A stretch of DNA of 64,000 bases from Baekduia alba (lineage in GTDB: Bacteria; Actinomycetota; Thermoleophilia; Solirubrobacterales; Solirubrobacteraceae): positions 3,906,001-3,970,000 of the forward strand of contig NZ_CP114013.1 in NCBI RefSeq assembly GCF_028416635.1, written 5' to 3'. A program made the translations under genes and the position numbers. Position 1 is the stretch's first letter. Each line of letters opens with the position of its first letter. Below the pieces are notes generated by a model that had not been told where the DNA came from, searched no databases, and was given only the letters and a program-made list of their open reading frames with translations. Positions 50,012 through 60,222 of the stretch are shown here, in pieces.

Positions 50012-50499
50012 CGGGCCGCGCCGCCCCCGTCTCGCAGCTGCGCGCGCTGGAGGCCGAGGCGGTCCACACGGTCCGCGAGGTCGTCGCCGAGCTCGAGCAC
50101 ATCCGCCACGGGCTCAACGACGACCTCAGCTTCCGGCCCGGCGACCGCGCCGAGAACATCCGCCGCGTCGGCCACGTCGCGCGCCTGCTCGCCGACGCCG
50201 GCGTCGTGGCGGTCGTCTCGCTGGTCTCCCCGCTGGCCGCCGACCGCGCCGTGCCGCGCACGCTGCACCGCGTCGCGGAGCTGCCGTTCTTCGAGGTCTT
50301 CGTCGACACCCACGCCGACGAGTGCGCGCGCCGCGACCCGAAGGGCCTCTACGAGAAGGCGCGCGCCGGGCAGATCCAGGGCTTCACCGGGGTCGACGCG
50401 CCCTACGAGGCGCCGGAGCGGCCGGAGGTGCGCATCCCCACGGCCCACCTCGACGTCGACGCCGCCGTCGAGCGCATCCTCGAAGCGTTGCGCGCCTGA
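50008..50499 (+). CDS. APS-kinase-like protein lacking the ATP-binding P-loop
   Basis: 163 aa. From residue 33 it matches CysC closely: IRHGLNDDLSF, then RAENIRRVGHVARLLADAG, VVSLVSP, then EVFVDTHADECARRDPKGLY, and the lid region FTGVDAPYEAPERP. The N-terminal GxxGxGKS P-loop and the DGD motif are absent. They are replaced by an unrelated helical segment (SQLRALEAEAVHTVREVV), and no P-loop is found in the other frames. APS-binding residues survive, so it may bind or channel APS/PAPS for the coupled sulfotransferase instead of phosphorylating. Confidence 0.8.
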   Translation: MTGRAAPVSQLRALEAEAVHTVREVVAELEHIRHGLNDDLSFRPGDRAENIRRVGHVARLLADAGVVAVVSLVSPLAADRAVPRTLHRVAELPFFEVFVDTHADECARRDPKGLYEKARAGQIQGFTGVDAPYEAPERPEVRIPTAHLDVDAAVERILEALRA

Positions 50500-50503
50500 G
50501 CGC

Positions 50504-51730
50504 TCAGACGATCGGGGTCAGGCGCGGATCGCACAGCGGATCGTCGGCGGCGACGGGCGCCGACGCCGACGCCACGGCGCAGTACGCGGCGGCCGCGCGG
50601 CCCAGCCGCCGGGCCTCGAGCCGGATCTCGCGCAGGTTGCCGGTCAGGGGGTTGGCGAAGCCGACGAGGAACAGGCCCGGCGCGGCCGGAACCGGTAGGC
50701 CGCCGCCGACCACGGGGCGCCCGCCGGCGTCCAGCGCCGGCGATCCGGCGCCGAGCAACGCGGCGAGGTCGGCGCGGTAGCCGGTCGCGGCGATCACGGC
50801 GTCGGGCACGATCCACGCGTCCCCCACCGCGACCCGCGGGCCGGCGAAGCGCCGCAGCGGCCCGACGACCTCGATCCGTCCACTCCGCACCGCGTCGGCG
50901 AAGCCGGGCACGGAGATCGGCACGACGCCGCTGGCCGCGTAGCTCGCCGAGATGGATTCGGCCGGCAGCGGCAGCCCGTAGGACGACAGGTCGCCGACCG
51001 CCCGGCGCTGCAGCCCGCGCATGATCCGGTCGCCGACGCCGGCGGGCAGCCGGCGCGTGCCGATCGCGACGAGGACGGTCGGGACGCCGAGGACCGTCCG
51101 CGGCACGATCTGCGGCGGCGTGCGGACCGCCAGCCGCACGCGCGCCGCCCCGCCCTCCGCGAGGTCCAGCGCGATCTCCGCGCCCGAGTTGCCGGCGCCG
51201 GCGACCAGCACGTCGCGGCCCCGATACGGCGCGGCGTCGCGGTAGCCCGCGGCATGCGCCACTTCGCCCGCGAACCCCGAGCGCCCCGGCCAGTCCGGGG
51301 TGTGCGGCACGCTGCACGTGCCGGTGGCGACCACCGCGATCGGGGCGGCGAGCGGCCCGGCCGACGTCTCGACAATCCAGCCGCCGTCCCGTCCCGGCGC
51401 GATCGTCCGCACGGTCACGCCCGACCGCACCGTCAGGCGCCGCCGCCCCGCGTAGTCGCGGAGGTAGGCGGCGACGTCGTCGCGCGAAGGCCAGCGACCG
51501 GTGCGTCGCGGCAGCCGGCGCCCGGGCAGGCCGGCGGTCGACCGGACGGTGTTGAGCCGCAGGCGGTCGTAGTGGTGCGCCCACGCCGCGCCCGGCCCGT
51601 CGCCGCGCTCGAGCACGAGCGCGGTCAGCCCGCGGCGCTGCAGCTCGGCCGCCGTGGCCAGGCCCGCGGGCCCGGCGCCGACGACGATCGCGTCGTGCCC
51701 GTTCGTCGCGGCGGAGTCCAGCGCGGCCAT
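50504..51730 (-). CDS. Class B flavin-dependent monooxygenase
   Basis: 408 aa. FAD-binding GAGPAGLATAAELQRRG at about 18-34; a second, NAD(P)H-binding GAGNSGAEIALDLAEGG near 180; and a C-terminal VIAATGYRADL near 308, typical of CzcO/YUCCA-like and N-hydroxylating flavoproteins. It begins 21 nt after mbtH on the same strand and could be the last gene of the siderophore operon, perhaps tailoring the product. It could also be unrelated. No sign of an ornithine-hydroxylase-specific motif. Confidence 0.8.
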   Translation of the reverse strand: MAALDSAATNGHDAIVVGAGPAGLATAAELQRRGLTALVLERGDGPGAAWAHHYDRLRLNTVRSTAGLPGRRLPRRTGRWPSRDDVAAYLRDYAGRRRLTVRSGVTVRTIAPGRDGGWIVETSAGPLAAPIAVVATGTCSVPHTPDWPGRSGFAGEVAHAAGYRDAAPYRGRDVLVAGAGNSGAEIALDLAEGGAARVRLAVRTPPQIVPRTVLGVPTVLVAIGTRRLPAGVGDRIMRGLQRRAVGDLSSYGLPLPAESISASYAASGVVPISVPGFADAVRSGRIEVVGPLRRFAGPRVAVGDAWIVPDAVIAATGYRADLAALLGAGSPALDAGGRPVVGGGLPVPAAPGLFLVGFANPLTGNLREIRLEARRLGRAAAAYCAVASASAPVAADDPLCDPRLTPIV

Positions 51731-51751
51731 GGGACGACATTGTGCACCGAT

Positions 51752-51946
51752 TCAGTGGGATTTGCTAGCCGGCTCGTCCGGCCGCGCCTCGATCCGCGCC
51801 AGGCAGGCCGGTCGCGCGGCGGGGCCGAAGTCGATCGACCAGCCGGCCGGGACGTCGGCCCAGGCCGGCCAGAGGCATCGCGCGCCGGCGGCGTTGGCCA
51901 GGACCACGTACTCCCCATTGGGGTCGTCGAACGGCGAAAGGCTCAC
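51752..51946 (-). CDS. MbtH-like protein
   Basis: 64 aa, GTG start overlapping the synthetase stop. SPFDDPNGEYVVLANAAG, then CLWPAWADVPAGW, and CLARIE match MbtH proteins, which bind adenylation domains of non-ribosomal peptide synthetases and make them soluble and active. The usual WTDxRP tail has drifted (RPDEPASKSH). Its position right after the synthetase gene fits a dedicated partner. Confidence 0.9.
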   Translation of the reverse strand: MSLSPFDDPNGEYVVLANAAGARCLWPAWADVPAGWSIDFGPAARPACLARIEARPDEPASKSH

Positions 51947-54900
51947 GCGAGAACCTCCGCGCGCGCGCCGCCCAGCGCCGCGCCGAGGGTGTCCGCGACC
52001 ACCTCCACGGCGCCGGGGCGCACCAGCTCGGGGTGCGTGCAGTCCAAGGTGGTGGTGATGACCGCGCCCGTGACGTGCGGCTCCCAGGCCCGGGGCGTCA
52101 GCCAGGACTCGGCGCGCGGCGCGCCCGCGACGAACATGTAGGCGTCGCCCCGGAACGGGCGGTGCTCGGCGCGGCGCATCAGCCCGGCGGTGTGCGCGAC
52201 GGTCCGGACGACGGACGCCAGGGCCGGCGCCGGCAGCGACGCCAGCGCGCTGCCGTGCTCGGCCAGAAGCGCCCGCGTGGCCTCGACGTCGGCGGGCGCG
52301 AGCTCCGGGTCCAGGCCGCCCATCAGCAGCAGCGCCCGCAGCGCCTCCTGCTCGGTCGGCGGCGCGAGGTGGCGCCACTGGTCGCCGGGGTAGGCGTCGA
52401 GCAAGGCAAGGACCCCGACCTGCTCCCCGGCGTCCTGGATCTGCACGGCGATCGCGTGCGCGATCACGCCGCCGACCGACCAGCCGACGAGGTCGACCGG
52501 GCCGTCGGGCTGCCGTTCGCGGACGCGCGCGACGTAGCGGGCGGCGAGGTCGTCCAGCGTCGCGTCGCCCGCTGATCCGTCGGCCTGCAGCGCGATCACC
52601 GGCCGCCCCGCCGGCAGCCGGGCCGCCAGACCGCCGTAGCACCAGCCCAGCCCGCCGGCCGGATGGACGCAGAAGATCGGCCGCGCGCCGGGCGCGCCGG
52701 CGCGCAGCTCCAGGAGCGGCTCGAGCGCGTCGGCGCGGCCGCCGTCGTCGAGGCGCGCGGCCAGGGCCGCCGGGGTCGGCGCCGCGAAGAGGCTGCCGAT
52801 CGTGAGGTCGGCGCCGAGCGCCGCCCGGATCCGGCCCGCCAGCCGCGCGGCGAGGAGCGAGTGGCCGCCGAGGTCGAAGAGGTTGTCGTCGGGCCCGACG
52901 CGCGGAAGCGCGAGCGCGTCGGCGAACAGCGCGCACAGCGCCTCCTCACGCGGCGTCGCCGGCGCGCGCCCCTCGCCCGCGGCGACCGCGGCCGGGGCCG
53001 GCAGCGCGGCGCGGTCCAGCTTGCCCGCCGGCCCGACCGGCAGCGCGTCGAGCAGCAGCACGGCGGCCGGGACCATCGCGTCGGGCAGCACGGCCGCCGC
53101 ATGGCGCCGCAGCGCCGCCGGCTCGGCCGGCGCGCGCTCGTCGAGCACCACGTAGGCGACCAGCCGCGGGTCCCCCGGCCGGTCCTCGCGCACGACGACC
53201 GCCGCCTGCTCGACGGACGGATGACGCAGGAGGGCGGCCTCGACCTCGCCCGGCTCGATGCGGACGCCGCGGACCTTGACCTGCAGGTCGGTGCGCCCGA
53301 GGTAGGCGATCGCGCCGTCGGGGCGCCGGCACGCGCGGTCGCCCGTCCGGTACATCCGCGCGCCCGGCGCTCCGTGCGGATCGGCGACGAAGCGCTCGGC
53401 GGTCAGCCCCGGCCGGCCGCGGTAGCCCTCGGCCAGCTGCACGCCGGCCAGGTACAGCTCGCCGGGCACGCCGGCCGGGCACGGCTGCAGCGCCGCGTCC
53501 AAGATGTAGGCGTCGGTGTTCCAGATCGGGCGGCCGATCGGGATCGTCGCCTCGCCGCGCGGGTCGCAGGCGTGGTGGGTGACGTCGACCGCCGCCTCGG
53601 TCGGCCCGTACAGGTTGTGCAGCTCGGTGGCGGGCAGCGTCGCGAAGAGCCGGCGCGCGAGGTCCGGGCCGAGCGCCTCGCCGGACGTGACGACGCGCCG
53701 CAGCGAGGTGCAGGTCGCCGCCGCGGGCTCGCCGAGGAACGCGGCGAGCATCGACGGGACGAAGTGCGTGGTGGTGACGTCGTGCGCCGTGATCGCGTCG
53801 GCCAGCGCGGGCGGATCGCGGTGCGCGCCCGGCGCCGCGACCACCTGCGTGGCCCCGACCGTCAACGGCCAGAACAGCTCCCAGACCGAGACGTCGAAGC
53901 CCAGCGGCGTCTTGAGCAGCACGCGGTCGTCGGCGCCGATCGCGAAGGCGCCCTGCATCCACGCCAGCCGGTTGACGATCGCCCGGTGCGCGATCGCCAC
54001 GCCCTTCGGCCGCCCGGTCGAGCCCGAGGTGTACAGGACGTAGGCGAGGTCGTCCGGCCGCGGGCCGTCGCCCAGCGCCACGCTCGCGCCGCCGCCCTCG
54101 ATCCCCCGCGCCGACACGACGCAGACCGGCGCGGCGTCGGCGCGCATCATCGCCGTGCGCTCGGCCGGGGCGTCGGGCTCCAGCGGCACGTACGCCGCGC
54201 CCGTCCGCAGGATCGCGAGCAAGGTCACCATCAACGCGGCGCAGCGGTCGAGCGCGACGCCGACGACCGCGCCCGGGCGCGCGCCGCGTGCCGCGAGCTG
54301 GCCGGCGAGCACCGCCGCCGCGCGGTGCAGCTCCGCGTAGGTCAGCGTCGCGTCCGCGGCCACGACGGCGCGCGCGTCCGGCGTCCGCGCCGCCTGCTCG
54401 GCCAGCCGCGACCACAGCGTGCCGCCGCCGGCGGCGACCCGCGCGCCCCGCGCCGCGCCCAGCTCGGCCTCGCGCTCGGCCGGCCGCGCGACCGCGACGC
54501 GGCCGGACGGCCCGTCCTCGTCGCGGGCCAGCAGCGCGGCCAGCCGCTCCGCGTGGGCCGCCACGTCGCCGACGCCATGGCGGGCCGGGTCGGCCTCGAC
54601 CATCAGGCGGTCGCCGCTCAGCGTGAGCGTCAGGTCGTCGACCGGCCCGGCGGCCAGGTTGCGCACGGTCGCCGGCCGGCCCGCGAACGCGATCTCGCGC
54701 AGGAACGGCTTGACGTTGACCAGCGGCCCGACGAGCCGCCGCTCCTCGCCGAGCAGCCCGAGGTCGCGCCGCAGGTCCTCGTAGCGGTAGCGACCGTGAC
54801 GCCGGATCTCGGCCAGCCCGCGCGCCGCGTCCTCGGTCAGGGCCGCGACCGTGCGCGCCGGCGTGACGGCCAGCCGCAGGGGCAGGACGTTGATCCAGCA

Positions 54901-55680
54901 CGCCGGCACGCGCGCCGCCGGCGAGCCGAGCCGGCCCATCCACGGGACGCCGAGCACGACGTCGTCGGCGCCGGTCATCCGGTGCAGCCAGACGGCGATC
55001 AGCGCCAGCGCGCGCGGCGCGTCGAGCGCGCGCGCCAGCGGGACGGCGACGCGGTGCGGCGCGCCGGGGGCGTCGCCCGCCCCGCCGGCGACGGCCGGCG
55101 CCGCCTCCAGGCCCGCCAGCCGCGTCCGCCAGAAGTCGCGGTCGCCCGCGCGCCGCTCCGACGCGGCGTAGGCGGTGTCGAGGTCGTCGAGCGCGGCGAG
55201 CGTGCCGAACGCCTGCCCGTCCTCGCCCGCGTAGCGCTGCGCGGCGCGGCGCAGCAGCAGCGACGTCCCGTAGGCGTCGGTCGCCAGGTGGTGGATCGCC
55301 TGGTACCACCACACCCGCCCGTCCCCGAGCCGCAGCACCGCCTGACGGCACAGCGCGCCCGCGCCGAGGGCGAACGGCCGCGCGCGATCGGCGGCCATCC
55401 ACGCGTCGGCCTCCGCCGCGCCGGGCACGTCGAGCAGCGGGACCGACGGCGCCGCGGCGCCCAGCTCCTGGAACGGCTCGCCGTCCGCGCCGGCGCCCAG
55501 CCGCGCCCACAGCCCCTCGGCCGCGCCGAGCGCCTCGCCCACCGCGCGCGCCAGCCGCGGAACGTCCGCCCCGGCGCCCAGCTCGACGCAGTCGGCCGTG
55601 ACGAACGCCGGGCTCGCGGCGTCGAGCTGCTGCGCGAACCAGATCCCGCGCTGCGCGGAGGTCAGCCGGCGCCGCGTCAC
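51943..55680 (-). CDS. entF: EntF-type single-module non-ribosomal peptide synthetase (C-A-T-TE)
   Basis: 1245 aa. Condensation domain at 1-420 (core HHLATDAYG near 145). Adenylation domain at about 450-950 has YTSGSTGRPKGVAIAHRA, FDVSVWELFWP and NLYGPTEAAVDVT. Carrier protein near 960-1030 has the phosphopantetheine Ser in DLGGHSLLAARL. Thioesterase at 1050-1245 has the nucleophile in LVGWSVGGVIAHA. The specificity residues read by eye are D-V-W-H-V-S-L-V-D-K, one change from the serine code of EntF. This supports a trilactone of 2,3-dihydroxybenzoyl-serine, an enterobactin-like catecholate. GTG 55680 overlaps the entB stop. Confidence 0.92.
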   Translation of the reverse strand: MTRRRLTSAQRGIWFAQQLDAASPAFVTADCVELGAGADVPRLARAVGEALGAAEGLWARLGAGADGEPFQELGAAAPSVPLLDVPGAAEADAWMAADRARPFALGAGALCRQAVLRLGDGRVWWYQAIHHLATDAYGTSLLLRRAAQRYAGEDGQAFGTLAALDDLDTAYAASERRAGDRDFWRTRLAGLEAAPAVAGGAGDAPGAPHRVAVPLARALDAPRALALIAVWLHRMTGADDVVLGVPWMGRLGSPAARVPACWINVLPLRLAVTPARTVAALTEDAARGLAEIRRHGRYRYEDLRRDLGLLGEERRLVGPLVNVKPFLREIAFAGRPATVRNLAAGPVDDLTLTLSGDRLMVEADPARHGVGDVAAHAERLAALLARDEDGPSGRVAVARPAEREAELGAARGARVAAGGGTLWSRLAEQAARTPDARAVVAADATLTYAELHRAAAVLAGQLAARGARPGAVVGVALDRCAALMVTLLAILRTGAAYVPLEPDAPAERTAMMRADAAPVCVVSARGIEGGGASVALGDGPRPDDLAYVLYTSGSTGRPKGVAIAHRAIVNRLAWMQGAFAIGADDRVLLKTPLGFDVSVWELFWPLTVGATQVVAAPGAHRDPPALADAITAHDVTTTHFVPSMLAAFLGEPAAATCTSLRRVVTSGEALGPDLARRLFATLPATELHNLYGPTEAAVDVTHHACDPRGEATIPIGRPIWNTDAYILDAALQPCPAGVPGELYLAGVQLAEGYRGRPGLTAERFVADPHGAPGARMYRTGDRACRRPDGAIAYLGRTDLQVKVRGVRIEPGEVEAALLRHPSVEQAAVVVREDRPGDPRLVAYVVLDERAPAEPAALRRHAAAVLPDAMVPAAVLLLDALPVGPAGKLDRAALPAPAAVAAGEGRAPATPREEALCALFADALALPRVGPDDNLFDLGGHSLLAARLAGRIRAALGADLTIGSLFAAPTPAALAARLDDGGRADALEPLLELRAGAPGARPIFCVHPAGGLGWCYGGLAARLPAGRPVIALQADGSAGDATLDDLAARYVARVRERQPDGPVDLVGWSVGGVIAHAIAVQIQDAGEQVGVLALLDAYPGDQWRHLAPPTEQEALRALLLMGGLDPELAPADVEATRALLAEHGSALASLPAPALASVVRTVAHTAGLMRRAEHRPFRGDAYMFVAGAPRAESWLTPRAWEPHVTGAVITTTLDCTHPELVRPGAVEVVADTLGAALGGARAEVLA

Positions 55681-56576
55681 GCCGCGACCGACGGCGCGCG
55701 CCGCCGCTGCGCGGCCGCGACGACCGCCCACCACGCGTCCAGCGTCGGCTCGATCTCGGCCAGGTCCTCGAACGACACGTCGGCGCCGCGCTCGCGCCAC
55801 CGCGTCAGCAGGCTCATGACCATGATCGAGTCCAGGCCCAAGTCCATCAGGTCGGTCGCGCCGTCCAGGACCGCCGGCGGATCCTCGACCGCGCCGAGCA
55901 GGTCGGCTGCGACGTCGGCGCGCGTCAGCCCGGCGCCCGCCGCGGCGACCGCGTCGAGCACCGCACCGGTCGTCGTCACGACCGCGCACCGCTGCGCGCC
56001 CCACGCCAGCGCCATCCGGTGGTCGTCCTGCGAGAAGTCCGCGATCGCGTCGGCGACCAGGAACGGCTCGACCTCCTGCATGAACGCGTGGCACGCGGTC
56101 ATCAGGCAGCCGATGTGGCCGTAGATCCCGACCACCAGCAGCTGATCGCGGCCCTGCTCGCGCAGCACCGCGTCCAGCTCGGTGCGCACGAACGCGCTGT
56201 AGCGCCACTTCGTCAGCCGGACGTCGCCCGGGCGCGGCGCGAGCTCGTCGACGATCGCCTGCCCGGCGGGCCCCGCGGCGATCCCGTCGCCCCAGAAGTC
56301 CTGCAGCAGCCCCCGCTGCTCGAGCGTCTGGCCGCCCGGTTGGGCGGAGTAGATCACCGGGATGCCCAGCTGCGCGCAGCGGTCGCGCAGCGCCGCGATG
56401 TTGGACAACAACTCCGGGATCGGCTCGGCGCCGCGGTCGAACGCCGCCAGGAAGTGATGCTGCATGTCGTGGATCAGCAGCGCGCAGCGGTCGGCGGCCG
56501 GGCGCCAGTCGACGCGGTTGGCCGGCAGCTCGGTCGCGGTCGGCATCGGGTACGGGGTGATGCGCGGGAGGGTCAT
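55677..56576 (-). CDS. entB: Bifunctional isochorismatase / aryl carrier protein
   Basis: 299 aa. The isochorismatase domain has [13 protein letters not shown] near 30 (Asp), [11 protein letters not shown] near 115 (Lys) and [19 protein letters not shown] near 148 (Cys). The C-terminal aryl carrier domain has the phosphopantetheine Ser in [13 protein letters not shown] near 252. It makes 2,3-dihydro-2,3-dihydroxybenzoate from isochorismate and later carries the aryl acid to EntF. It overlaps entE and entF by 4 nt each. Confidence 0.95.
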   Translation of the reverse strand: MTLPRITPYPMPTATELPANRVDWRPAADRCALLIHDMQHHFLAAFDRGAEPIPELLSNIAALRDRCAQLGIPVIYSAQPGGQTLEQRGLLQDFWGDGIAAGPAGQAIVDELAPRPGDVRLTKWRYSAFVRTELDAVLREQGRDQLLVVGIYGHIGCLMTACHAFMQEVEPFLVADAIADFSQDDHRMALAWGAQRCAVVTTTGAVLDAVAAAGAGLTRADVAADLLGAVEDPPAVLDGATDLMDLGLDSIMVMSLLTRWRERGADVSFEDLAEIEPTLDAWWAVVAAAQRRRAPSVAA

Positions 56577-58195
56577 ACGGGCTCCTCGATGAGGGACGCG
56601 GCAACCGCCGCTCGGAGATCGCGCCGGCTCACCTTGCCGACGCCGGTCAGGGGGAACTCGGCGACGACCGCGACGCGGTCGGGCACCTTGTAGGCCGCGA
56701 CGCCGCGCTCGCGCAGGAAGCGGCGGACGTCGCCGGCGGTCGGCGGGGCGGGTGCCTCGGCGCGCGCGACGATGACCGCGCACGATCGCTCACCAAGCCG
56801 GTCGTCGGGCACCGCGACGACCGCGACGTCGTGCACGGCCGGATGGTTCAGCAGGTGGCCCTCGACCTCGTCGGGCGCGATCTTCTCGCCGCCGCGGTTG
56901 ATCTGGTCCTTGGCGCGGCCCTCGACCACGAGGTGGCCGGAGGGCAGGCGCCGCACGACGTCGCCGGTCCGGTAGAAGCCGTCGGGCGTGAACGCGCCCG
57001 GGTCGGCGTCGTCGTAGTAGCCGCGGATCGTGTACGGGCCGCGGGTGAGCAGGTGCCCCAACTCGCCGTCGCCGACGTCGGCGTCCGCGTCGTCGACGAC
57101 GCGGACCTCGTCGAACGCGTCGCTGATCGGGCGGCCCTGCGTGCCGGCGACGAGGTCGTCGTCGTCGTCGGAGCGCGTGTAGTTGACCAGCCCCTCCGCC
57201 ATGCCGAAGACCTGCTGCAGCCGGCACCCGAACGCGGGCGCGACGCGCCGCGCGGCCTCGGGCGCGAGCTTGGCCCCGCCGACCTGCAGCAGCTCCAGCG
57301 AGGACAGGTCGTCGGAGGCGTCCGACGACCGCGCCTCGAGCCACGCGAGCAGCAGCGGCGGGACGAGCGCGGTGATCGTGACGCGCTCGCGCGCGATCAG
57401 CGCGAACGCGGCGCGCGGCTCCGGCGACGGCGCGAGCACGACGGTCCCGCCGGCGTGCAGCACGCCGAGGATCCCGGGCGAGCTCATCGGGAAGTTGTGG
57501 GCGGCGGGCAGCGCGCACAGGTAGACGCTCGCCGGCGTCAGGTCGCAGATCGCCGCGCTCTCGCGCACCGAGTACAGGTAGTCGTCGTGCGTGCGCGGGA
57601 TCAGCTTCGGCGTGCCGGTCGTCCCACCCGAGAGCTGCAGGAACGCGACGGCGTCCGGCCGCGCCTGCGGCAGCGCGCCCTCGGCCGGCGCCCGCAGCGC
57701 GTCGAGCTCGGAGGCCAGGACGACGTGCCGCAGCGACGGCACCGTCGCGGTGACGTCGCGCGCGAGCGCGCCGTGGTCGAAGCCGGCGTGCCGGTCGACC
57801 GTGACGATCGCGGTCGCCTCGGCCGTCGCGGCGAAGGCCACCATCTCGGTCCGGCGGTGCGCGGGAAGCGCGAAGACCGGCAGCGCGCCGGCGCGCCACA
57901 GGCCGAAGAGCACCTCGACGTAGGCGGGGATGTTGGGCAGCTGCACCACGACGCGGTCGCCGGCCGCGATGCCGAGGTCGGCGAAGCCCTGGGCCAGCGC
58001 GGTGGCGCGGGCGTCCAGCTCCGCGTAGGTCCAGCGCTCGTCGCCTCCGACGACCGCGGTGCGCGGCCCGAACCGCGCGGCGCGGTCGGCGAGCAGCGCG
58101 CCGAACGTCTCCCCCGTCCACAGGCCGGCGGCACGGTAGCGGGCGGCGTCGGCCGCCGGCCACGTCGGGCTGCGCCGCAGCGGGTGGGCGGTCAT
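56573..58195 (-). CDS. entE: 2,3-dihydroxybenzoate-AMP ligase
   Basis: 540 aa. The adenylation fold has [17 protein letters not shown] near 195, the aryl-acid-binding [11 protein letters not shown] near 238 (Asn as in DhbE/EntE), [14 protein letters not shown] near 338, and the hinge/A8 and A10 region [15 protein letters not shown] with [10 protein letters not shown]. The Asn and Val positions fit 2,3-dihydroxybenzoate over salicylate. It activates the acid and loads it on EntB. It overlaps neighbours on both sides. Confidence 0.95.
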   Translation of the reverse strand: MTAHPLRRSPTWPAADAARYRAAGLWTGETFGALLADRAARFGPRTAVVGGDERWTYAELDARATALAQGFADLGIAAGDRVVVQLPNIPAYVEVLFGLWRAGALPVFALPAHRRTEMVAFAATAEATAIVTVDRHAGFDHGALARDVTATVPSLRHVVLASELDALRAPAEGALPQARPDAVAFLQLSGGTTGTPKLIPRTHDDYLYSVRESAAICDLTPASVYLCALPAAHNFPMSSPGILGVLHAGGTVVLAPSPEPRAAFALIARERVTITALVPPLLLAWLEARSSDASDDLSSLELLQVGGAKLAPEAARRVAPAFGCRLQQVFGMAEGLVNYTRSDDDDDLVAGTQGRPISDAFDEVRVVDDADADVGDGELGHLLTRGPYTIRGYYDDADPGAFTPDGFYRTGDVVRRLPSGHLVVEGRAKDQINRGGEKIAPDEVEGHLLNHPAVHDVAVVAVPDDRLGERSCAVIVARAEAPAPPTAGDVRRFLRERGVAAYKVPDRVAVVAEFPLTGVGKVSRRDLRAAVAASLIEEPV

Positions 58196-59436
58196 GCGAC
58201 GCGCTCCTCGTCGCGCGTCCGCGCGGGAGCGGCTTCGCCGGCCAGGCCCAAGGCCTCCAACATGGTCCGGCACTTCGCGGTGGTCTCGTCCAGCTCGGCG
58301 CGCGGGTCGGAGTCGGCGACGATCCCCGCGCCCGCCCACAGCCGGACGCTGGCGCCGCGCACCTCGCCGCAGCGGATCGTCACCGTCCACTCGCCGTCGC
58401 CGGACGCGTCCTGCCAGCCGAGCGCGCCGGAGTAGAAGCCGCGCGGGAGCGCCTCGAGCTGCGCGATCACGTCGCGCGCCGTGTCGCGCGGCGTGCCGCA
58501 CACCGCGGGCGTCGGGTGCAGCGCCGCGACCAGCGCGAGCGAGCTCGTCGACTCGTCGACCAGCCGGCCGCGCACGCGCGTGGCGAGGTGCCACATCGTC
58601 GCGGTGCGGTGCAGCTCGGGCCCCGCCGGGACGTCGAGCGCCGAGCACAGCGGCGTCAGCGCGGCGCGCACCGCGTCGACGACGACCGCGTGCTCGTCGC
58701 GGTCCTTGGGCGAGCGCAGCAGCTCGGCGGCGCGGCGCGCGTCCTCGACCGGGTCGGGATGGCGCGGCACCGAGCCGGCCATCGGATGCGCGACGACCTC
58801 CAGGCCGGAGCGCCGGATCAGCAGCTCGGGGCTCGCGCCGACGAGCGTGCGCGGCGCGCCGGCGGCACCGTCGTCGTCGCGCGGCAGGTCGACCGCGAAC
58901 GTGAACGCCCGCGGGTCGGCGGCCGCCAGGTTGCGCACGACGCCGCGGACGTCGACCGGCGCTTGGGCCTCGACGTCCAGGCCGCGCGCCAGGACGATCT
59001 TGCGCAGCGACCCCTCGCGCAGCCGGCCCAGCGCCGCGCCGACCGCGTAGGCGTAGGCCTCGGGCGCGGGCACCGCCCGCACCGTCGCGCGCTGGTCGTC
59101 CAGGACCACCACCGCGTCGTGCGGCCAGAGCAGCAGCGGCCCGGCCACCGCCAGCTCCTCGGGGACGACGAGCCGGGCGCGCTCGCGGCGGTCGAACGGC
59201 ACGGCGCCGACGACGACCGCGGCGGGATGGCCGCCGGCCACCACCTCGTCGAGCAGCCGGCCGGCGCGCTCGGCGATGGTCGCGAGCTGGTCGCGGCGCG
59301 CGGTGATCGGGACCACGGCGTGGGCGCCGCGGGCCAGCAGCGTGCGCGTGCCGCCCGCCAGCAGGCTGCCCTCGCCGGGCGCGTAGGCGGCGAGGAGGTC
59401 TCGGGGATGGGCGTCGGCAGGAAGGAGGGTCATCAT
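58192..59436 (-). CDS. entC: Isochorismate synthase
   Basis: 414 aa, chorismate-binding fold. [12 protein letters not shown] near 142, [13 protein letters not shown] near 215, [15 protein letters not shown] near 240, [13 protein letters not shown] near 312, [10 protein letters not shown] near 338 and [17 protein letters not shown] near 370 are the conserved stations of EntC/DhbC/PchA. It converts chorismate to isochorismate, the committed step. ATG 59436 comes 3 nt after the entA stop; a second ATG follows directly. Confidence 0.95.
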   Translation of the reverse strand: MMTLLPADAHPRDLLAAYAPGEGSLLAGGTRTLLARGAHAVVPITARRDQLATIAERAGRLLDEVVAGGHPAAVVVGAVPFDRRERARLVVPEELAVAGPLLLWPHDAVVVLDDQRATVRAVPAPEAYAYAVGAALGRLREGSLRKIVLARGLDVEAQAPVDVRGVVRNLAAADPRAFTFAVDLPRDDDGAAGAPRTLVGASPELLIRRSGLEVVAHPMAGSVPRHPDPVEDARRAAELLRSPKDRDEHAVVVDAVRAALTPLCSALDVPAGPELHRTATMWHLATRVRGRLVDESTSSLALVAALHPTPAVCGTPRDTARDVIAQLEALPRGFYSGALGWQDASGDGEWTVTIRCGEVRGASVRLWAGAGIVADSDPRAELDETTAKCRTMLEALGLAGEAAPARTRDEERVA

Positions 59437-59439
59437 GTT

Positions 59440-60222
59440 CTAGGCCTTGAGGGTCGCCCCGCCGTCGACGAGGAGGTCGTGCATCGTGATGTGCCGGGCG
59501 CGGTCGGACGCGAGGAACGCGACGGCCTCGGCGACGTCGTCGGGCGCCGCGATCCGGCCGAGCGGGATCCCGACGCGGAAGTGCTCGGGCGAGCCGTCGA
59601 CCGCGCGGCGGGCGGCGCTGCCGTCGGGCCACAGCGCGTCCTGCATCGCGGTGTCGGTCGAGCCCGGAGAGACGACGTTGCAGCGGACGCCGGCGGCCGC
59701 CAGCTCCAGCCCGGCGCAGCGCGCGAGCATCGTGGCCGCGGCCTTGGACGCGGCGTAGGCCGCCATCCCGGCGCGCGGGACCGACGCGGCGTTGGAGCCG
59801 ACGACGACGATCGCGCCGCGGCCGCGCGGCGCCATGGCGCGGCCGGCCGCGCGCAGCAGGTGGAACGGGCCGGTGGCGTTGACCGCGAACGTCGCGGCCC
59901 AGTCGGCGTCGGTCGTGTCCACGACCGGCGCGGCGTGCAGCACGCCGGCCACCGACACCGCGACGGTCAGCGGGCCGAGCGCCGCCTCGGTCCGCGCGAC
60001 CATGCGCTGCACCCCCGCCGCGTCCGTCACGTCCACGCGCGCGCCGAACGCGGTGCCGCCGTCGGCGACGACCGCCTCGGCCAGCGCGGTCGCGGCGTCG
60101 CCGTCGCGGTCGGCCGCGGCCACCGCGGCGCCGCGGACCGCGAGCGTCCGCACGACCGCCGCCCCGATGCCGCCGGCGGCGCCGGTGACCAGCGCGACCG
60201 CGCCGTCGAGCTCGCCGCTCAC
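59440..60222 (-). CDS. entA: 2,3-dihydro-2,3-dihydroxybenzoate dehydrogenase
   Basis: 260 aa, short-chain dehydrogenase. NAD-binding [12 protein letters not shown] near 14, NATGPFHLL near 112, catalytic Tyr/Lys in [10 protein letters not shown] near 152 and C-terminal [13 protein letters not shown]. Oxidises the EntB product to 2,3-dihydroxybenzoate. SDR sequence alone does not fix the substrate; the call rests on position among entC, entE and entB. GTG start overlaps the reductase gene. Confidence 0.92.
   Translation of the reverse strand: MSGELDGAVALVTGAAGGIGAAVVRTLAVRGAAVAAADRDGDAATALAEAVVADGGTAFGARVDVTDAAGVQRMVARTEAALGPLTVAVSVAGVLHAAPVVDTTDADWAATFAVNATGPFHLLRAAGRAMAPRGRGAIVVVGSNAASVPRAGMAAYAASKAAATMLARCAGLELAAAGVRCNVVSPGSTDTAMQDALWPDGSAARRAVDGSPEHFRVGIPLGRIAAPDDVAEAVAFLASDRARHITMHDLLVDGGATLKA

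Noticed and set aside
52663-56124. Plus-strand frame of over 1100 codons opposite the synthetase
   Set aside because: Antisense to EntF and EntB with no recognisable domain; an artefact of high GC.
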